Below are positions 48,236 through 57,629 of a stretch of DNA of 64,000 bases, piece after piece. Within the stretch, counting starts at the first letter, position 1; every line of letters begins with the position of its first letter. The stretch spans positions 3,038,001 through 3,102,000 of the forward strand of contig OW818667.1 in the NCBI GenBank assembly GCA_942493125.1, given 5' to 3'. Both the position numbers and the translations under genes were made by a program. The notes beneath the pieces were generated by a model, which saw only the letters and a list, made by a program, of their open reading frames with translations, searched no databases and was not told the DNA's origin. The DNA comes from Fusibacter_C sp942493125. GTDB lineage: Bacteria > Bacillota > Clostridia > Peptostreptococcales > Acidaminobacteraceae.

Positions 48236-49651
48236 ATGAAGATGAATTTTAATTTAAACTTGATTCAAACTCAAAAGCTCATTATGACACCTGAGTTGAA
48301 GCAAGCAATTGAAATATTACAATTTAATGCCTTGGAGCTTAACGAGTTTATCAACGAAGAACTCCTTAACAATCCTATCCTCGAAAAAATTGGCACTGAG
48401 GTGGAAGAAGAAAGCCTTCCAGAAAAACCGGATCAAGAATTCGAGTACGATCTTGATAAAGGGGATAAGCCTGAGGTGGATTGGGAAGATATGGTCAATT
48501 ATTTTGACGATGTCAGACCGTCAGGAAGCACGCCTTATAATGCGGATTCAGAGGTCAACTACGACAACTTTGTCGCGGATGAGGAGACACTTAGAGATTA
48601 CTTGCTGATGCAGCTCAAATTCTCAAAACTCGATCCTGAAATTGTGCGCATATGTGACTATATCATTGAAAACATAGATGACAATGGTTATCTCCAAATG
48701 AAAAATGAAGAAGCTATGGTGCTATATAATAAATCGTTTGATGAAATCGAGCAAATGGTGCGTTTGATTCAGACCTTTGACCCACCAGGCGTTGGCGCTC
48801 GAACCATCAAAGAGTGTTTGCTCATTCAGCTCTATCAGCAAGGGTTTGAAGAGAGCCTTGAAGAGTTGCTCGTTTCAGAACACCTCGAAGAGCTGGGTGA
48901 AAAGAAGTTTGCCATTATTGCCAAAAAGATTGATGAAACGGCCGAGCGCGTTCAACAAGCTTACGATTATATCAAGACGCTCGAACCAAAACCAGGCAGA
49001 TCGTTTAGTTCTATGCGTGATGTGCGTTATGTGATACCCGATGTATATGTCGAGAAAGTGAAAGATGAATACATTGTCGCCGTTAACGAAAGCGCCTCAC
49101 CACGTCTACAAATCAACGGTTTTTATAAAAGTATGTTGAATCAATTCTCTAAAGATTCTCTGACGAGTGAGTACTTATCGAAGAATTTGCAGTCTGCACT
49201 GAGGATCATCAAGAGCATTGAACAGAGACGCAACACCATCTACAGAGTATGTAAAGCCATCGTAGAATATCAAGTAGACTTTTTAGAGAAGGGTCTTTTG
49301 TATCTCAAACCTTTAAATCTGAAGGATATTGCCGATGAAATTGAAGTGCACGAATCTACAGTCAGTCGCGCGGTTAATGGCAAGTACATCCAGTGTCCAA
49401 ATGGCCTCTTTGAAATCAAATATTTCTTTCAAAGTGGCGTCAAAGGGGCAAGTGGTGAAGGTGTGTCTTCAGAAAGTGTGAAATCGGTCATGAAGGACAT
49501 GATTGAAAGAGAAGATACAAAAAAGCCGCTTAGCGACCAATATTTAGCCGATGCACTCATCAAGATCGGCATCAATATTTCGAGACGGACGGTAGCAAAA
49601 TACAGAGATGAATTGAATATACCGCCTTCTTCAAAGAGAAAGCGTTTTTGA
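48236..49651 (+). CDS. rpoN: RNA polymerase sigma-54 factor
   Basis: The 471-residue protein has all three regions: the N-terminal activator-interacting region (LIMTPELKQAIEILQ, Leu/Gln-rich), an acidic linker (about 50-110), the core-binding domain, and the C-terminal DNA-binding part with the helix-turn-helix EIEVHESTVSRAVNGKY and the RpoN box SRRTVAKYRDEL. It directs transcription from -24/-12 promoters with AAA+ activators. No activator gene lies nearby and I did not find an obvious -24/-12 promoter in the window. It is monocistronic. Confidence 0.95.
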   Translation: MKMNFNLNLIQTQKLIMTPELKQAIEILQFNALELNEFINEELLNNPILEKIGTEVEEESLPEKPDQEFEYDLDKGDKPEVDWEDMVNYFDDVRPSGSTPYNADSEVNYDNFVADEETLRDYLLMQLKFSKLDPEIVRICDYIIENIDDNGYLQMKNEEAMVLYNKSFDEIEQMVRLIQTFDPPGVGARTIKECLLIQLYQQGFEESLEELLVSEHLEELGEKKFAIIAKKIDETAERVQQAYDYIKTLEPKPGRSFSSMRDVRYVIPDVYVEKVKDEYIVAVNESASPRLQINGFYKSMLNQFSKDSLTSEYLSKNLQSALRIIKSIEQRRNTIYRVCKAIVEYQVDFLEKGLLYLKPLNLKDIADEIEVHESTVSRAVNGKYIQCPNGLFEIKYFFQSGVKGASGEGVSSESVKSVMKDMIEREDTKKPLSDQYLADALIKIGINISRRTVAKYRDELNIPPSSKRKRF

Positions 49652-49659
49652 ATCATAGG

Positions 49660-49696
49660 GTCTAATTATCAGAGCAGTTGATAATTAGACTTTTTT
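49660..49696 (+). terminator. Terminator after rpoN
   Basis: GTCTAATTATCA pairs perfectly with TGATAATTAGAC (12 bp), followed by six T. Confidence 0.95.
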
Positions 49697-49781
49697 ATTG
49701 TATGTTGTTATAGATTGTGAATGTAGTGGGACGCCTATTAACCTCGCGGGATAAAAAGTTTGATTATTTATCAAAAACCTA

Positions 49782-49809
49782 TTGAAATTCATATTGCGAG
49801 TGGTATAAT
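49782..49809 (+). promoter_or_regulatory. Promoter of the cggR-glycolysis operon
   Basis: TTGAAA (49782-49787), 16-bp spacer, consensus TATAAT (49804-49809). Confidence 0.75.
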
Positions 49810-49841
49810 AAACCTATCAGGTGGTTTTTTTTTAACCCATA

Positions 49842-49876
49842 TGGGACGGAAAAACGACGACCGGACAAAATACATC
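49842..49876 (+). promoter_or_regulatory. Candidate CggR operator
   Basis: TGGGAC (49842) and CCGGAC (49861) half-sites lie 19 bp apart just downstream of the promoter, the second followed after six bases by CATC. This resembles the two CGGGAC-N6-TGTC sites of the Bacillus cggR operator, but the match is partial. Confidence 0.5.
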
Positions 49877-49896
49877 CCGAAACAATGGTGATTGAC

Positions 49897-50952
49897 ATGG
49901 AAACTTTAAAACATTCTGAACAAGATAACTTAATATTCGTTCTCAAGTATGCCTTTCCAGAGATGGAAGAACTCTTACCACTGAGGTTCAATCTTCTGAA
50001 CAGTATCAAGTTCAATCAACCTGTTGGACGTAGGATGCTCTCTGGCACGATGGGATGCACGGAACGCGTTGTAAGACGTGAATGTGACATTCTAAAGGAA
50101 AACAACCTCATCGATTATTATCCAGATGGCATGCGTTTGACACAAAAAGGACATGAAGTTTTGGAAGCACTTACCGATGTATTTTACAAAATCAATGGCA
50201 TCAACATCCTCGAAAACGACCTAGCTAAAAAAATGAGGATCAAAAAAGTCATCGTCGGTTCTGTCGGTATTCAAGACGAAAACGTCTCACTGAACGAAAT
50301 TGGCTATGAAGCGGCAAAATATTTAAGCACTTTAATCGAAGAAAAAAGTATTATCGGATTAACCGGTGGTTCTTCGATAGAAAAAGTGATAAATGGGTAT
50401 AAAAGTGATTGGGTTCCGTTTAAAGGCGACCAGATCATGGTCGTACCAGCAAGAGGCGGTCTTGGCAATAAAAATGAGTATCAAGCCAACACACTGGCAG
50501 AACGCTTGGCAAACAAGTTGGGTGCACAGTATCAGATGCTTTATACACAAGATAACTTGTCAAAAGCGACCATCGAGGAACTGAAAAATGAACCGAATAT
50601 CAAAAAGATATTGGGAAACATCGAAAAATTAGACGTCTTACTGTTTGGTATCGGTCGCGCGAGCGTCATGGCAAATAGACGCGTACTAGAAAATGAAGAG
50701 ATTGAATACATCCTAAGTAAAGGGGCTGTCGCCGAATCGTTTGGCTACTACTTCAACAAGGATGGCGAAATTGTTTACGAAATCAGTACCATCGGTATTG
50801 ATTTGGAAATATTTAAAGGTTTGAAGCATGTTATAGCCGTTGCTGGCGGTGTTGATAAAACTGAAGCGATCATCGCAATCAGCAAACTCAACCCAAATCT
50901 AGTATTGGTCACTGACGAGCAAACTGCAAAGAAAATACAAGAAGTATTATAA
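49897..50952 (+). CDS. cggR: Central glycolytic genes regulator (SorC family)
   Basis: The 351-residue repressor has an N-terminal winged helix (VGRRMLSGTMGCTERVVRRECDIL) and a C-terminal sugar-phosphate-binding domain with GLTGGSSIE near residue 150 and MVVPARGGLG. It senses fructose-1,6-bisphosphate and controls the operon it heads. ATG 49897 is preferred, with GGTGA five bases upstream; in-frame ATG 49885 is the alternative. gapA follows after 20 bases. A candidate operator lies directly upstream. Confidence 0.92.
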   Translation: METLKHSEQDNLIFVLKYAFPEMEELLPLRFNLLNSIKFNQPVGRRMLSGTMGCTERVVRRECDILKENNLIDYYPDGMRLTQKGHEVLEALTDVFYKINGINILENDLAKKMRIKKVIVGSVGIQDENVSLNEIGYEAAKYLSTLIEEKSIIGLTGGSSIEKVINGYKSDWVPFKGDQIMVVPARGGLGNKNEYQANTLAERLANKLGAQYQMLYTQDNLSKATIEELKNEPNIKKILGNIEKLDVLLFGIGRASVMANRRVLENEEIEYILSKGAVAESFGYYFNKDGEIVYEISTIGIDLEIFKGLKHVIAVAGGVDKTEAIIAISKLNPNLVLVTDEQTAKKIQEVL

Positions 50953-50972
50953 GATTGAGGAGGAACAAACAG

Positions 50973-52031
50973 ATGAAAAAAATCGCAATTAATGGTTTTG
51001 GAAGAATTGGTAGACTCGTATTCAACGCAATGGCAGAGCAAGGATTACTCGGTACGGAATTTGAAGTTGTTGCAGTAGTAGATATGGCGACTGATGCAGA
51101 TTATTTCGCTTATCAGTTAAAATATGATTCAGTACAAGGTAAATTCGGTGGAGAGATCACAACTAGAAAAAGCAGCCCTGAACTTGCTGAAGAAGATATC
51201 TTAATCGTAAACGGTTTTGAAACAAAATGCGTTCAAGCAACTAAAAACCTTGCTGACCTTCCTTGGGCAGCTATGGGTGTTGAATATGTCATCGAATGTA
51301 CTGGTTTATTTACAGATTCTGAAGCAGCAAAAGGTCACTTAGCTGCTGGCGCTAAAAAAGTTATCATTTCTGCTCCTGGTAAAGGCGATGTTAAGACGAT
51401 CGTTATGGGCGTAAATGAAAACGAATACGATCCAGCACTTCACAATATCGTTTCAAATGCATCATGTACGACTAACTGCTTAGCACCTGTTGTACACGTT
51501 CTTCTTAAAGAAGGTATCGGCATCGACACTGGTCTTATGACAACAATCCACGCTTACACAGCAACTCAAAAAACAGTTGACGGTCCTTCAAAGAAAGACT
51601 GGAGAGGCGGAAGAGCAGCAGCGATCAATATCATTCCTTCTTCTACTGGCGCAGCTAAAGCAGTTGGCGAAGTTTTACCAGCTACTAAAGGCAAATTGAC
51701 AGGTATGTCATTTAGAGTACCTACACCAACTGTATCAGTTGTTGACTTAACATTTACAGCTTCTAGAGACACATCTATCGAAGAAATCGACGGCTTACTC
51801 AAAAAAGCATCTGAAACTTATTTAAAAGACATTTTAGGCTATTCAAATGAAGAGCTTGTATCAACTGACTTCATCCACGATGCAAGATCATCAATCTACG
51901 ATTCATTGGCAACACTCCAAAACAACCTTAAAGGCGAGAAGAGATTCTTTAAAGTGGTTTCTTGGTATGACAATGAGTGGGGTTACTCAAACAGAGTTGT
52001 TGACCTTTTAAAATTCATGGCAAACAAATAA
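50973..52031 (+). CDS. gapA: Glyceraldehyde-3-phosphate dehydrogenase, long (glycosomal-like) type
   Basis: This 352-residue NAD-dependent enzyme is longer than the usual 330-340 residues. GFGRIGR binds NAD and Cys165 in SNASCTTNC is catalytic. Insertions such as KNLADLPWAAMGVEYVIE and the C-terminal run FKVVSWYDNEWGYSNRVVDL resemble trypanosomatid glycosomal GAPDH more than the Bacillus GapA. Asp37 in VVDMATD suggests NAD preference. ATG 50973 is chosen with AGGAGG upstream. It is the first enzyme of the triose part of glycolysis in the operon. Confidence 0.95.
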   Translation: MKKIAINGFGRIGRLVFNAMAEQGLLGTEFEVVAVVDMATDADYFAYQLKYDSVQGKFGGEITTRKSSPELAEEDILIVNGFETKCVQATKNLADLPWAAMGVEYVIECTGLFTDSEAAKGHLAAGAKKVIISAPGKGDVKTIVMGVNENEYDPALHNIVSNASCTTNCLAPVVHVLLKEGIGIDTGLMTTIHAYTATQKTVDGPSKKDWRGGRAAAINIIPSSTGAAKAVGEVLPATKGKLTGMSFRVPTPTVSVVDLTFTASRDTSIEEIDGLLKKASETYLKDILGYSNEELVSTDFIHDARSSIYDSLATLQNNLKGEKRFFKVVSWYDNEWGYSNRVVDLLKFMANK

Positions 52032-52059
52032 GATTGATTTCGGACTATGTCTGATCGTG

Positions 52060-52081
52060 GACCCTGACTTAGTCAGGGTTC
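52060..52081 (+). promoter_or_regulatory. Intercistronic hairpin between gapA and pgk
   Basis: GACCCTGAC-TTA-GTCAGGGTTC forms an 8-9 bp stem without a T-run. A 3' stabiliser for gapA mRNA, or a processing point, is likely. Confidence 0.65.
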
Positions 52082-52109
52082 ACTTCATGTAAAAATTGGA
52101 GGCGTGTAA

Positions 52110-53303
52110 ATGTTTAATAAAAAGACGATCGAAGATGTTAATGTAACAGGCAAACGCGTACTAGTACGTGTCGATTTCAACGTACCACTTAAAGATGGCG
52201 TTATCACAGATGAAAATAGAATCATGGGCGCAATGCCAACGATCAATTACTTGATAGAAAAGGGTGCAAAAGTCATCCTTTGCTCACACCTTGGCAAACC
52301 AAAAGCTGACAACATGGCAGCGTTCACATTGGCACCAGTTGCTAAGAGGCTTACTGAGATTCTTGGCAAAGAAGTCGCATTTCCAGCAGAAGCTGAAGTT
52401 GTTGGCGAAAAGGCGAGAGCAGCTGTTGCAGCTATGGCAAACGGCGATGTCATCCTTCTTGAAAATACGCGTTTTCGCGCAGAAGAGTCAAAAAATGGCG
52501 AAGCGTTTTCAAAAGATTTAGCTTCAATCACAGATATATTCGTAAACGACGCATTTGGTTCAGCACACCGTGCACACTCTTCAACAGTGGGTGTTGCAGA
52601 CTATGTGGACACAGCAGTTTGCGGCTACTTGATTCAAAAAGAACTTAAATTCCTCGGTGAAGCGGTTGAGAGCCCAGAAAGACCATTCTGTGCGATCTTA
52701 GGCGGCGCTAAGGTTTCTGATAAAATTAAAGTCATAGAAAATCTGCTCACAAAAGTTGATTCACTGATCATCGGTGGCGGCATGGCTTATACGTTCTTAA
52801 AGGCACAAGGCTATACAATCGGCAAATCACTTGTTGAAGAAGACAAACTCGACTATGCTCTTGAGATGATTGAAAGTGCTAAAGCGAAAGGCGTTGAACT
52901 TCTATTGCCGATAGACCACATCGTGGCAGCAGAATTCAACAAAGATTCAGCACCGATTGTCACTGAAGGATTGGATATCGAAGGCGACTACATGGGACTA
53001 GATATTGGACCTAAGACAGCAGCACTTTATGCTGAAGTTGCATCAAAAGCAAAAACGATTATCTGGAATGGTCCAATGGGCGTATTCGAATTTGATAACT
53101 TTGCAAAAGGTACAGTTGCCGTTGCAAAAGCTTTGGCAGATTCAGATGCGACGACGATTATCGGTGGTGGCGATAGTGCTGCAGCAGTGAATATCTTGGG
53201 CTTCGGCGACAAGATGTCTCACATCTCAACAGGCGGCGGTGCATCCCTTGAATTCCTCGAAGGTATCGCATTACCTGGTATCGAAGCACTTAACGATAAG
53301 TAA
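52110..53303 (+). CDS. pgk: Phosphoglycerate kinase
   Basis: This 397-residue two-domain kinase makes ATP from 1,3-bisphosphoglycerate. The N-terminal substrate motif RVDFNVPLKDG and the SHLGKPK loop are present, along with the nucleotide-binding GGAKVSDKI, WNGPMGVFE and GGGDSAAAV segments. Length is normal. It follows gapA by 78 bases containing the hairpin, with TTGGAGG before ATG. Confidence 0.98.
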   Translation: MFNKKTIEDVNVTGKRVLVRVDFNVPLKDGVITDENRIMGAMPTINYLIEKGAKVILCSHLGKPKADNMAAFTLAPVAKRLTEILGKEVAFPAEAEVVGEKARAAVAAMANGDVILLENTRFRAEESKNGEAFSKDLASITDIFVNDAFGSAHRAHSSTVGVADYVDTAVCGYLIQKELKFLGEAVESPERPFCAILGGAKVSDKIKVIENLLTKVDSLIIGGGMAYTFLKAQGYTIGKSLVEEDKLDYALEMIESAKAKGVELLLPIDHIVAAEFNKDSAPIVTEGLDIEGDYMGLDIGPKTAALYAEVASKAKTIIWNGPMGVFEFDNFAKGTVAVAKALADSDATTIIGGGDSAAAVNILGFGDKMSHISTGGGASLEFLEGIALPGIEALNDK

Positions 53304-53347
53304 AAATAGTCTAATAAGCATCGAATTATTGTCATATAGGAGGCAAC

Positions 53348-54094
53348 ATGAGAAAACCAATTATTGCAGGAAACTGGAAAATGCACAAAAGCGTTGCTGA
53401 TGGCCTTGCTTTTGTATCAGCTGTAAAATCTGAAGTAGCTGGAACAGATGTTGAAACGGTTATCTGTGCACCTTTTACATTGCTTCCAAGTTTAGTTGAA
53501 GCGGTTAAAGGCACAAATATCAAAATCGGCGCACAAAATATGCATTTTGAAGATAAAGGTGCCTTTACTGGCGAAGTCAGTGCGGATATGTTACTCGATA
53601 TCGGCGTGACACATGTCATTATTGGTCACTCGGAAAGACGTCAGTACTTTGCTGAAACAGATGAAACCGTAAACAAAAAAGCGATCAAAGCACTTGAAAA
53701 AGGCTTAGTTCCAATCATTTGTTGCGGTGAAACACTCGAGCAAAGAGAAGCTGGAGAAACAAAATCACTCGTAAAAGGTCAAATCGAAAAAGCGTATGCA
53801 AACATTTCAGCAGCGGAAGCTGTTAAAACGGTTGTCGCTTATGAGCCGATTTGGGCGATCGGTACTGGTAAGACAGCAAGCAGCCAAGATGCAAACGACG
53901 TAATCGCTTATATCAGAGAAGTTCTCGAAACAGCGTACGGCGATGATGTATCTGAAGAAATCAGAATTCAATACGGCGGTAGCGTAAAACCTTCCAATGT
54001 GGAAGAAATCATGAATGAAGCGGATATTGATGGTGCACTCGTAGGCGGCGCAAGTCTTGAGCCAAGCGATTTTATAGAGCTCGTAAACTTTTAA
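53348..54094 (+). CDS. tpiA: Triosephosphate isomerase
   Basis: This 248-residue TIM barrel has N-terminal GNWKM with the catalytic Lys, His in IIGHSERRQ, and the catalytic Glu in YEPIWAIGTGK (loop 6). The phosphate-binding YGGSVKP and GALVGGASL close the barrel. It sits 44 bases after pgk and 10 before gpmI. Confidence 0.98.
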   Translation: MRKPIIAGNWKMHKSVADGLAFVSAVKSEVAGTDVETVICAPFTLLPSLVEAVKGTNIKIGAQNMHFEDKGAFTGEVSADMLLDIGVTHVIIGHSERRQYFAETDETVNKKAIKALEKGLVPIICCGETLEQREAGETKSLVKGQIEKAYANISAAEAVKTVVAYEPIWAIGTGKTASSQDANDVIAYIREVLETAYGDDVSEEIRIQYGGSVKPSNVEEIMNEADIDGALVGGASLEPSDFIELVNF

Positions 54095-54104
54095 GGAGTC
54101 TTAT

Positions 54105-55646
54105 ATGAAAAACCCAACAGCGTTGATCATCATGGATGGTTGGGGTCAAAGCAGCTGCAGAGTAGGAAATGCAGTTGAGATGGCCAACACCCCAAATTAC
54201 GATCGACTACTTGAAAAATATCCCCACACTTTGATTGCAGCAAGCGGCCTCGATGTCGGTTTGCCAGAAGGTCAAATGGGCAACTCTGAAGTTGGTCATC
54301 TGAACATCGGCGCAGGCAGAGTGATATATCAGGAACTTACAAGAATCACTAAGTCGATCCTCGATGGCGATTTCTTTACAAATCCTGAATTGCTTTCAGC
54401 GATGCATCACGCAAAGCTACATGGCACAAAGCTTCACACTTGGGGCCTTTTGTCTGATGGTGGCGTGCATAGCCACATCGAACACCTGAAAGCCCTTATC
54501 CAAATGGCAAAACAAGAAGGCGTTGAAAACATATATGTACATGCCTTCATGGATGGTAGAGATACCTCACCAACGAGCGGCCTCTCTTATGTTAGGGAGT
54601 TAGAAAAGTTTATGGCTGACATCAATTACGGCGTCATCGCAACAGTTTCTGGTCGTTATTATTCGATGGATAGAGACAAGCGCTGGGAACGTATTGAAAA
54701 GTCGTATGATATGCTCGTTAAAGGTGAAGGCGTCAAATCCGAATCTGCGATTACTGTTTTTCAAGAGTCCTATGAAAATGGCGTTACAGATGAATTCATC
54801 TTGCCTACAGTGATTGTTAAAAATGGTGAACCAATCGCCACAGTTCGTGAAAACGATGCAATCATATTCTTCAACTTCCGACCCGACCGTGCGAGAGAAA
54901 TCACACGTGCCATCGTCGATGTTGAATTTGACGGCTTCAAGCGCGAGTATTTCCCAACGAAGTACGTTGGTTTTACACAATATGACAAGACGATCGAGAA
55001 TATCGCCATCGCCTATAAACAACAATCAATAGATAACACACTCGGTCAATACCTCTCAAAACTCGGAAAAACACAGCTTAGAATCGCTGAAACAGAAAAG
55101 TATGCCCATGTGACATTCTTCTTTAACGGCGGTATAGAAGCACCGAACGAAGGGGAAGATCGCATGTTGGTCAACTCACCAAAAGTCGCGACGTATGATC
55201 TCAAACCTGAGATGTCTGCCTATGAAATGACAGATAAGCTCTTGGCTGAAATCGACAGAGACCATTACGATCTCATCGTCATCAACTATGCGAACCCTGA
55301 CATGGTTGGTCACACCGGTATCATATCTGCGGCGATCAAAGCGGTTGAAGTCGTGGATGATTGCGTTGGCAGACTCGTTGCAAAGCTGGAAGAAAAAAAT
55401 GGTTCTTTCATTATCACAGCGGATCATGGCAATGCAGAGCAAATGCTCACAGACACAGGTGAACCGATGACGGCACACTCGATCAACAAAGTACCTTGTA
55501 TCGTTGGCGGTGCAGGTGCGGTAACACTTTCAGAAAATGGAAAACTCTGTGACTTGACGCCGACACTACTCGATCTTATGAAGATCGACGTGCCTGCTGA
55601 GATGACCGGAAAATCAATTATTCATAAAAGTTATGTGGTTATGTAA
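54105..55646 (+). CDS. gpmI: 2,3-bisphosphoglycerate-independent phosphoglycerate mutase
   Basis: This 513-residue Mn-dependent mutase of the alkaline phosphatase superfamily has metal-site motifs IMDGWG at the start and SEVGHLNIGAG with the catalytic Ser near residue 62. NYANPDMVGHTG and TADHGNAE carry the C-terminal metal ligands. It converts 3- to 2-phosphoglycerate. It starts 10 bases after tpiA with AAGGAG. Confidence 0.97.
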   Translation: MKNPTALIIMDGWGQSSCRVGNAVEMANTPNYDRLLEKYPHTLIAASGLDVGLPEGQMGNSEVGHLNIGAGRVIYQELTRITKSILDGDFFTNPELLSAMHHAKLHGTKLHTWGLLSDGGVHSHIEHLKALIQMAKQEGVENIYVHAFMDGRDTSPTSGLSYVRELEKFMADINYGVIATVSGRYYSMDRDKRWERIEKSYDMLVKGEGVKSESAITVFQESYENGVTDEFILPTVIVKNGEPIATVRENDAIIFFNFRPDRAREITRAIVDVEFDGFKREYFPTKYVGFTQYDKTIENIAIAYKQQSIDNTLGQYLSKLGKTQLRIAETEKYAHVTFFFNGGIEAPNEGEDRMLVNSPKVATYDLKPEMSAYEMTDKLLAEIDRDHYDLIVINYANPDMVGHTGIISAAIKAVEVVDDCVGRLVAKLEEKNGSFIITADHGNAEQMLTDTGEPMTAHSINKVPCIVGGAGAVTLSENGKLCDLTPTLLDLMKIDVPAEMTGKSIIHKSYVVM

Positions 55647-55710
55647 GTTTCATATATATATGCGTATGAATCAGATGAACTAAAACCAATATAAAATGGA
55701 GGTAAGCGAA

Positions 55711-57000
55711 ATGTCAGTAATTACAGATGTATTTGCAAGAGAAATTTTAGATTCAAGAGGCAACCCAACAGTAGAAGTGGAAGTTTATTTAGAAGACGGA
55801 TCAATGGGTAGAGCAGCAGTTCCATCAGGCGCTTCAACAGGTGCTTTCGAAGCGGTTGAACTTAGAGATGGCGACAAAGGCAGATATATGGGCAAAGGCG
55901 TTGAAAAAGCGGTTGATAACGTGAACGAAATCATCGCACCAGAACTTGAAGGTTGGGATGCATACGATCAAATCGGTATCGACAAGATGATGATCGCACT
56001 TGACGGCACACACAACAAAGGCAAATTAGGCGCTAACGCAATCTTAGGCGTTTCTATCGCAGTTGCAAAAGCGGCAGCAGAATCAACAGGCCTTTCACTT
56101 TACGAATATATCGGCGGTACAAATGCTAAAACATTGCCAGTTCCAATGATGAACATCATGAACGGCGGCGCACATGCTGATAACAACATCGACATTCAAG
56201 AATTCATGGTAATGCCAGTAGGCGCAACTTCTTTCAAAGAAGCGTTAAGATGGGGTGCAGAAATTTATCACTCACTCAAATCAGTGCTTAAATCTAAAGG
56301 TTTAGCGACTGGAGTAGGCGATGAAGGTGGTTTCGCACCAAACCTTCCATCAAATGAAGATGCTTTAAAAGTTATCATGGAAGCAATCGAAAAAGCGGGC
56401 TACAAGCCAGGCGAGCAAATCAAGTTAGCGCTTGACGTCGCTGCAAACGAATTGTTTGATGAAAAAACAGGCAAATACACATTAGCTAGCGAAGGCAGAG
56501 AGTTTACTGCTGCTGAACTCGTTGATTACTATGCTGGTTTAGTAGATAGATATCCAATCATCTCAATCGAAGATGGTCTTGCTGAAGAAGATTGGTCAGC
56601 TTGGAAATTGATGGTTGAAAAACTTGGCAGCAAGATCCAAATCGTTGGCGATGACTTATACGTAACAAACACTGAAAGACTTGCAAAAGGTATCAAAGAA
56701 AAAGCATCAAACTCAATCCTTATCAAACTCAACCAAATCGGCTCAATCACTGAGACTTTGGATGCGATTGAAATGGCTAAAAGAGCTGGATTCACTACAA
56801 TCTCTTCACACAGATCTGGTGAAACGTCAGATTCAACAATCTCTGACCTTGCAGTTGCAATGAACACAGGTCAAATCAAAACTGGCGCACCTGCTAGAAC
56901 AGATAGAGTTGAAAAATACAATCAATTGCTTAGAATCGAAGAGCAATTAGGCGACAACGCAGTTTACGCTGGTATGTCAGCATTCTATAACCTTAGATAA
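55711..57000 (+). CDS. eno: Enolase
   Basis: This 429-residue enzyme dehydrates 2-phosphoglycerate. ATG 55711 is set by GGAGGT, with an in-frame ATG at 55696 rejected because it precedes the site. The protein has REILDSRGNPTVEVE, the acid/base Glu in GDEGGFAPNL, Asp in LALDVAANE, Mg ligands in SIEDGLAEED and VGDDLYVTN, and SHRSGET. Its codons are highly biased as in strongly expressed genes. It is the last gene of the cggR operon; the terminator is 130 bases away. Confidence 0.98.
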   Translation: MSVITDVFAREILDSRGNPTVEVEVYLEDGSMGRAAVPSGASTGAFEAVELRDGDKGRYMGKGVEKAVDNVNEIIAPELEGWDAYDQIGIDKMMIALDGTHNKGKLGANAILGVSIAVAKAAAESTGLSLYEYIGGTNAKTLPVPMMNIMNGGAHADNNIDIQEFMVMPVGATSFKEALRWGAEIYHSLKSVLKSKGLATGVGDEGGFAPNLPSNEDALKVIMEAIEKAGYKPGEQIKLALDVAANELFDEKTGKYTLASEGREFTAAELVDYYAGLVDRYPIISIEDGLAEEDWSAWKLMVEKLGSKIQIVGDDLYVTNTERLAKGIKEKASNSILIKLNQIGSITETLDAIEMAKRAGFTTISSHRSGETSDSTISDLAVAMNTGQIKTGAPARTDRVEKYNQLLRIEEQLGDNAVYAGMSAFYNLR

Positions 57001-57127
57001 TTCTTGTTCGTTGTCTGAGAACATTGAAATGAGCTAGTTGCAGAAAGTGCTCCCCACAATATGCAATTGGCTGAAAGTACCTTTATGCTATTTAACAATT
57101 CTTGTTGACAACCTATAAAAAAAGTAA

Positions 57128-57160
57128 GAGGCTTGGTCCCACCAAGCCTCATGCTTTTTT
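57128..57160 (+). terminator. Terminator after eno
   Basis: GAGGCTTGG pairs with CCAAGCCTC around TCCCA, followed by ATGC and T6. The preceding A-run and GCTT context make it usable on minus too. Confidence 0.88.
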
Positions 57161-57180
57161 GAAAATTAGAGATGATTTAA

Positions 57181-57209
57181 TTGTATTTATCCCACTCGTG
57201 TGGTAAAAT
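57181..57209 (+). promoter_or_regulatory. Promoter of secG
   Basis: TTGTAT (57181-57186), 17-bp spacer, TAAAAT (57204-57209). The eno-secG gap (57001-57307) otherwise holds only the terminator. Confidence 0.65.
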
Positions 57210-57307
57210 ACCTATGTTAAGCATGTAAACACTGTATTTTGCACGAAAATAATTCGCAACGATTGGCTAAATGCCCGAAACGATTGCAAACATAGGAGGT
57301 GGAAAAA

Positions 57308-57541
57308 ATGGCTATAACTATAGCAACTATATTTTTAATTTTGTCTTCATTAGTCCTTATTGCAAGTATCTTACTACAATCAGGTAAGTCTGCAGGTTTA
57401 TCAGGATCAATAGGCGGGGGCGCTGAACAAATCTGGGGTAAAAACAAGGCGAGAGATTACGATGCGAAATTCGATAAAATCACTAAAATATCAGCATTCG
57501 TATTTATGATTTCATCATTGATTATGACTATTATACAATAA
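57308..57541 (+). CDS. secG: Preprotein translocase subunit SecG
   Basis: This 77-residue protein has two membrane helices separated by a short Gly-rich loop (GKSAGLSGSIGGGAEQ), the SecG pattern, and ends IIQ. It supports SecYEG protein export. ATG 57308 is chosen because AGGAGGT lies seven bases upstream; a GTG start nine bases earlier would overlap the site. secG next to rnr and smpB is the standard Firmicute order, here interrupted by hppA. Confidence 0.92.
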   Translation: MAITIATIFLILSSLVLIASILLQSGKSAGLSGSIGGGAEQIWGKNKARDYDAKFDKITKISAFVFMISSLIMTIIQ

Positions 57542-57629
57542 TTAGGTCACACTAATTGTTGTATATTTTTTTCTACTCATGTATTTGAATACATGATTTT
57601 CAAAAAAAGTTGTGGGGAGGAAATACTTA

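Noticed and set aside
49811..49835. Small hairpin ACCTATCAGGT plus T9 as an attenuator before cggR
   Set aside because: It begins at or before the expected transcription start and the stem is only 4 bp, so it is unlikely to act in RNA.
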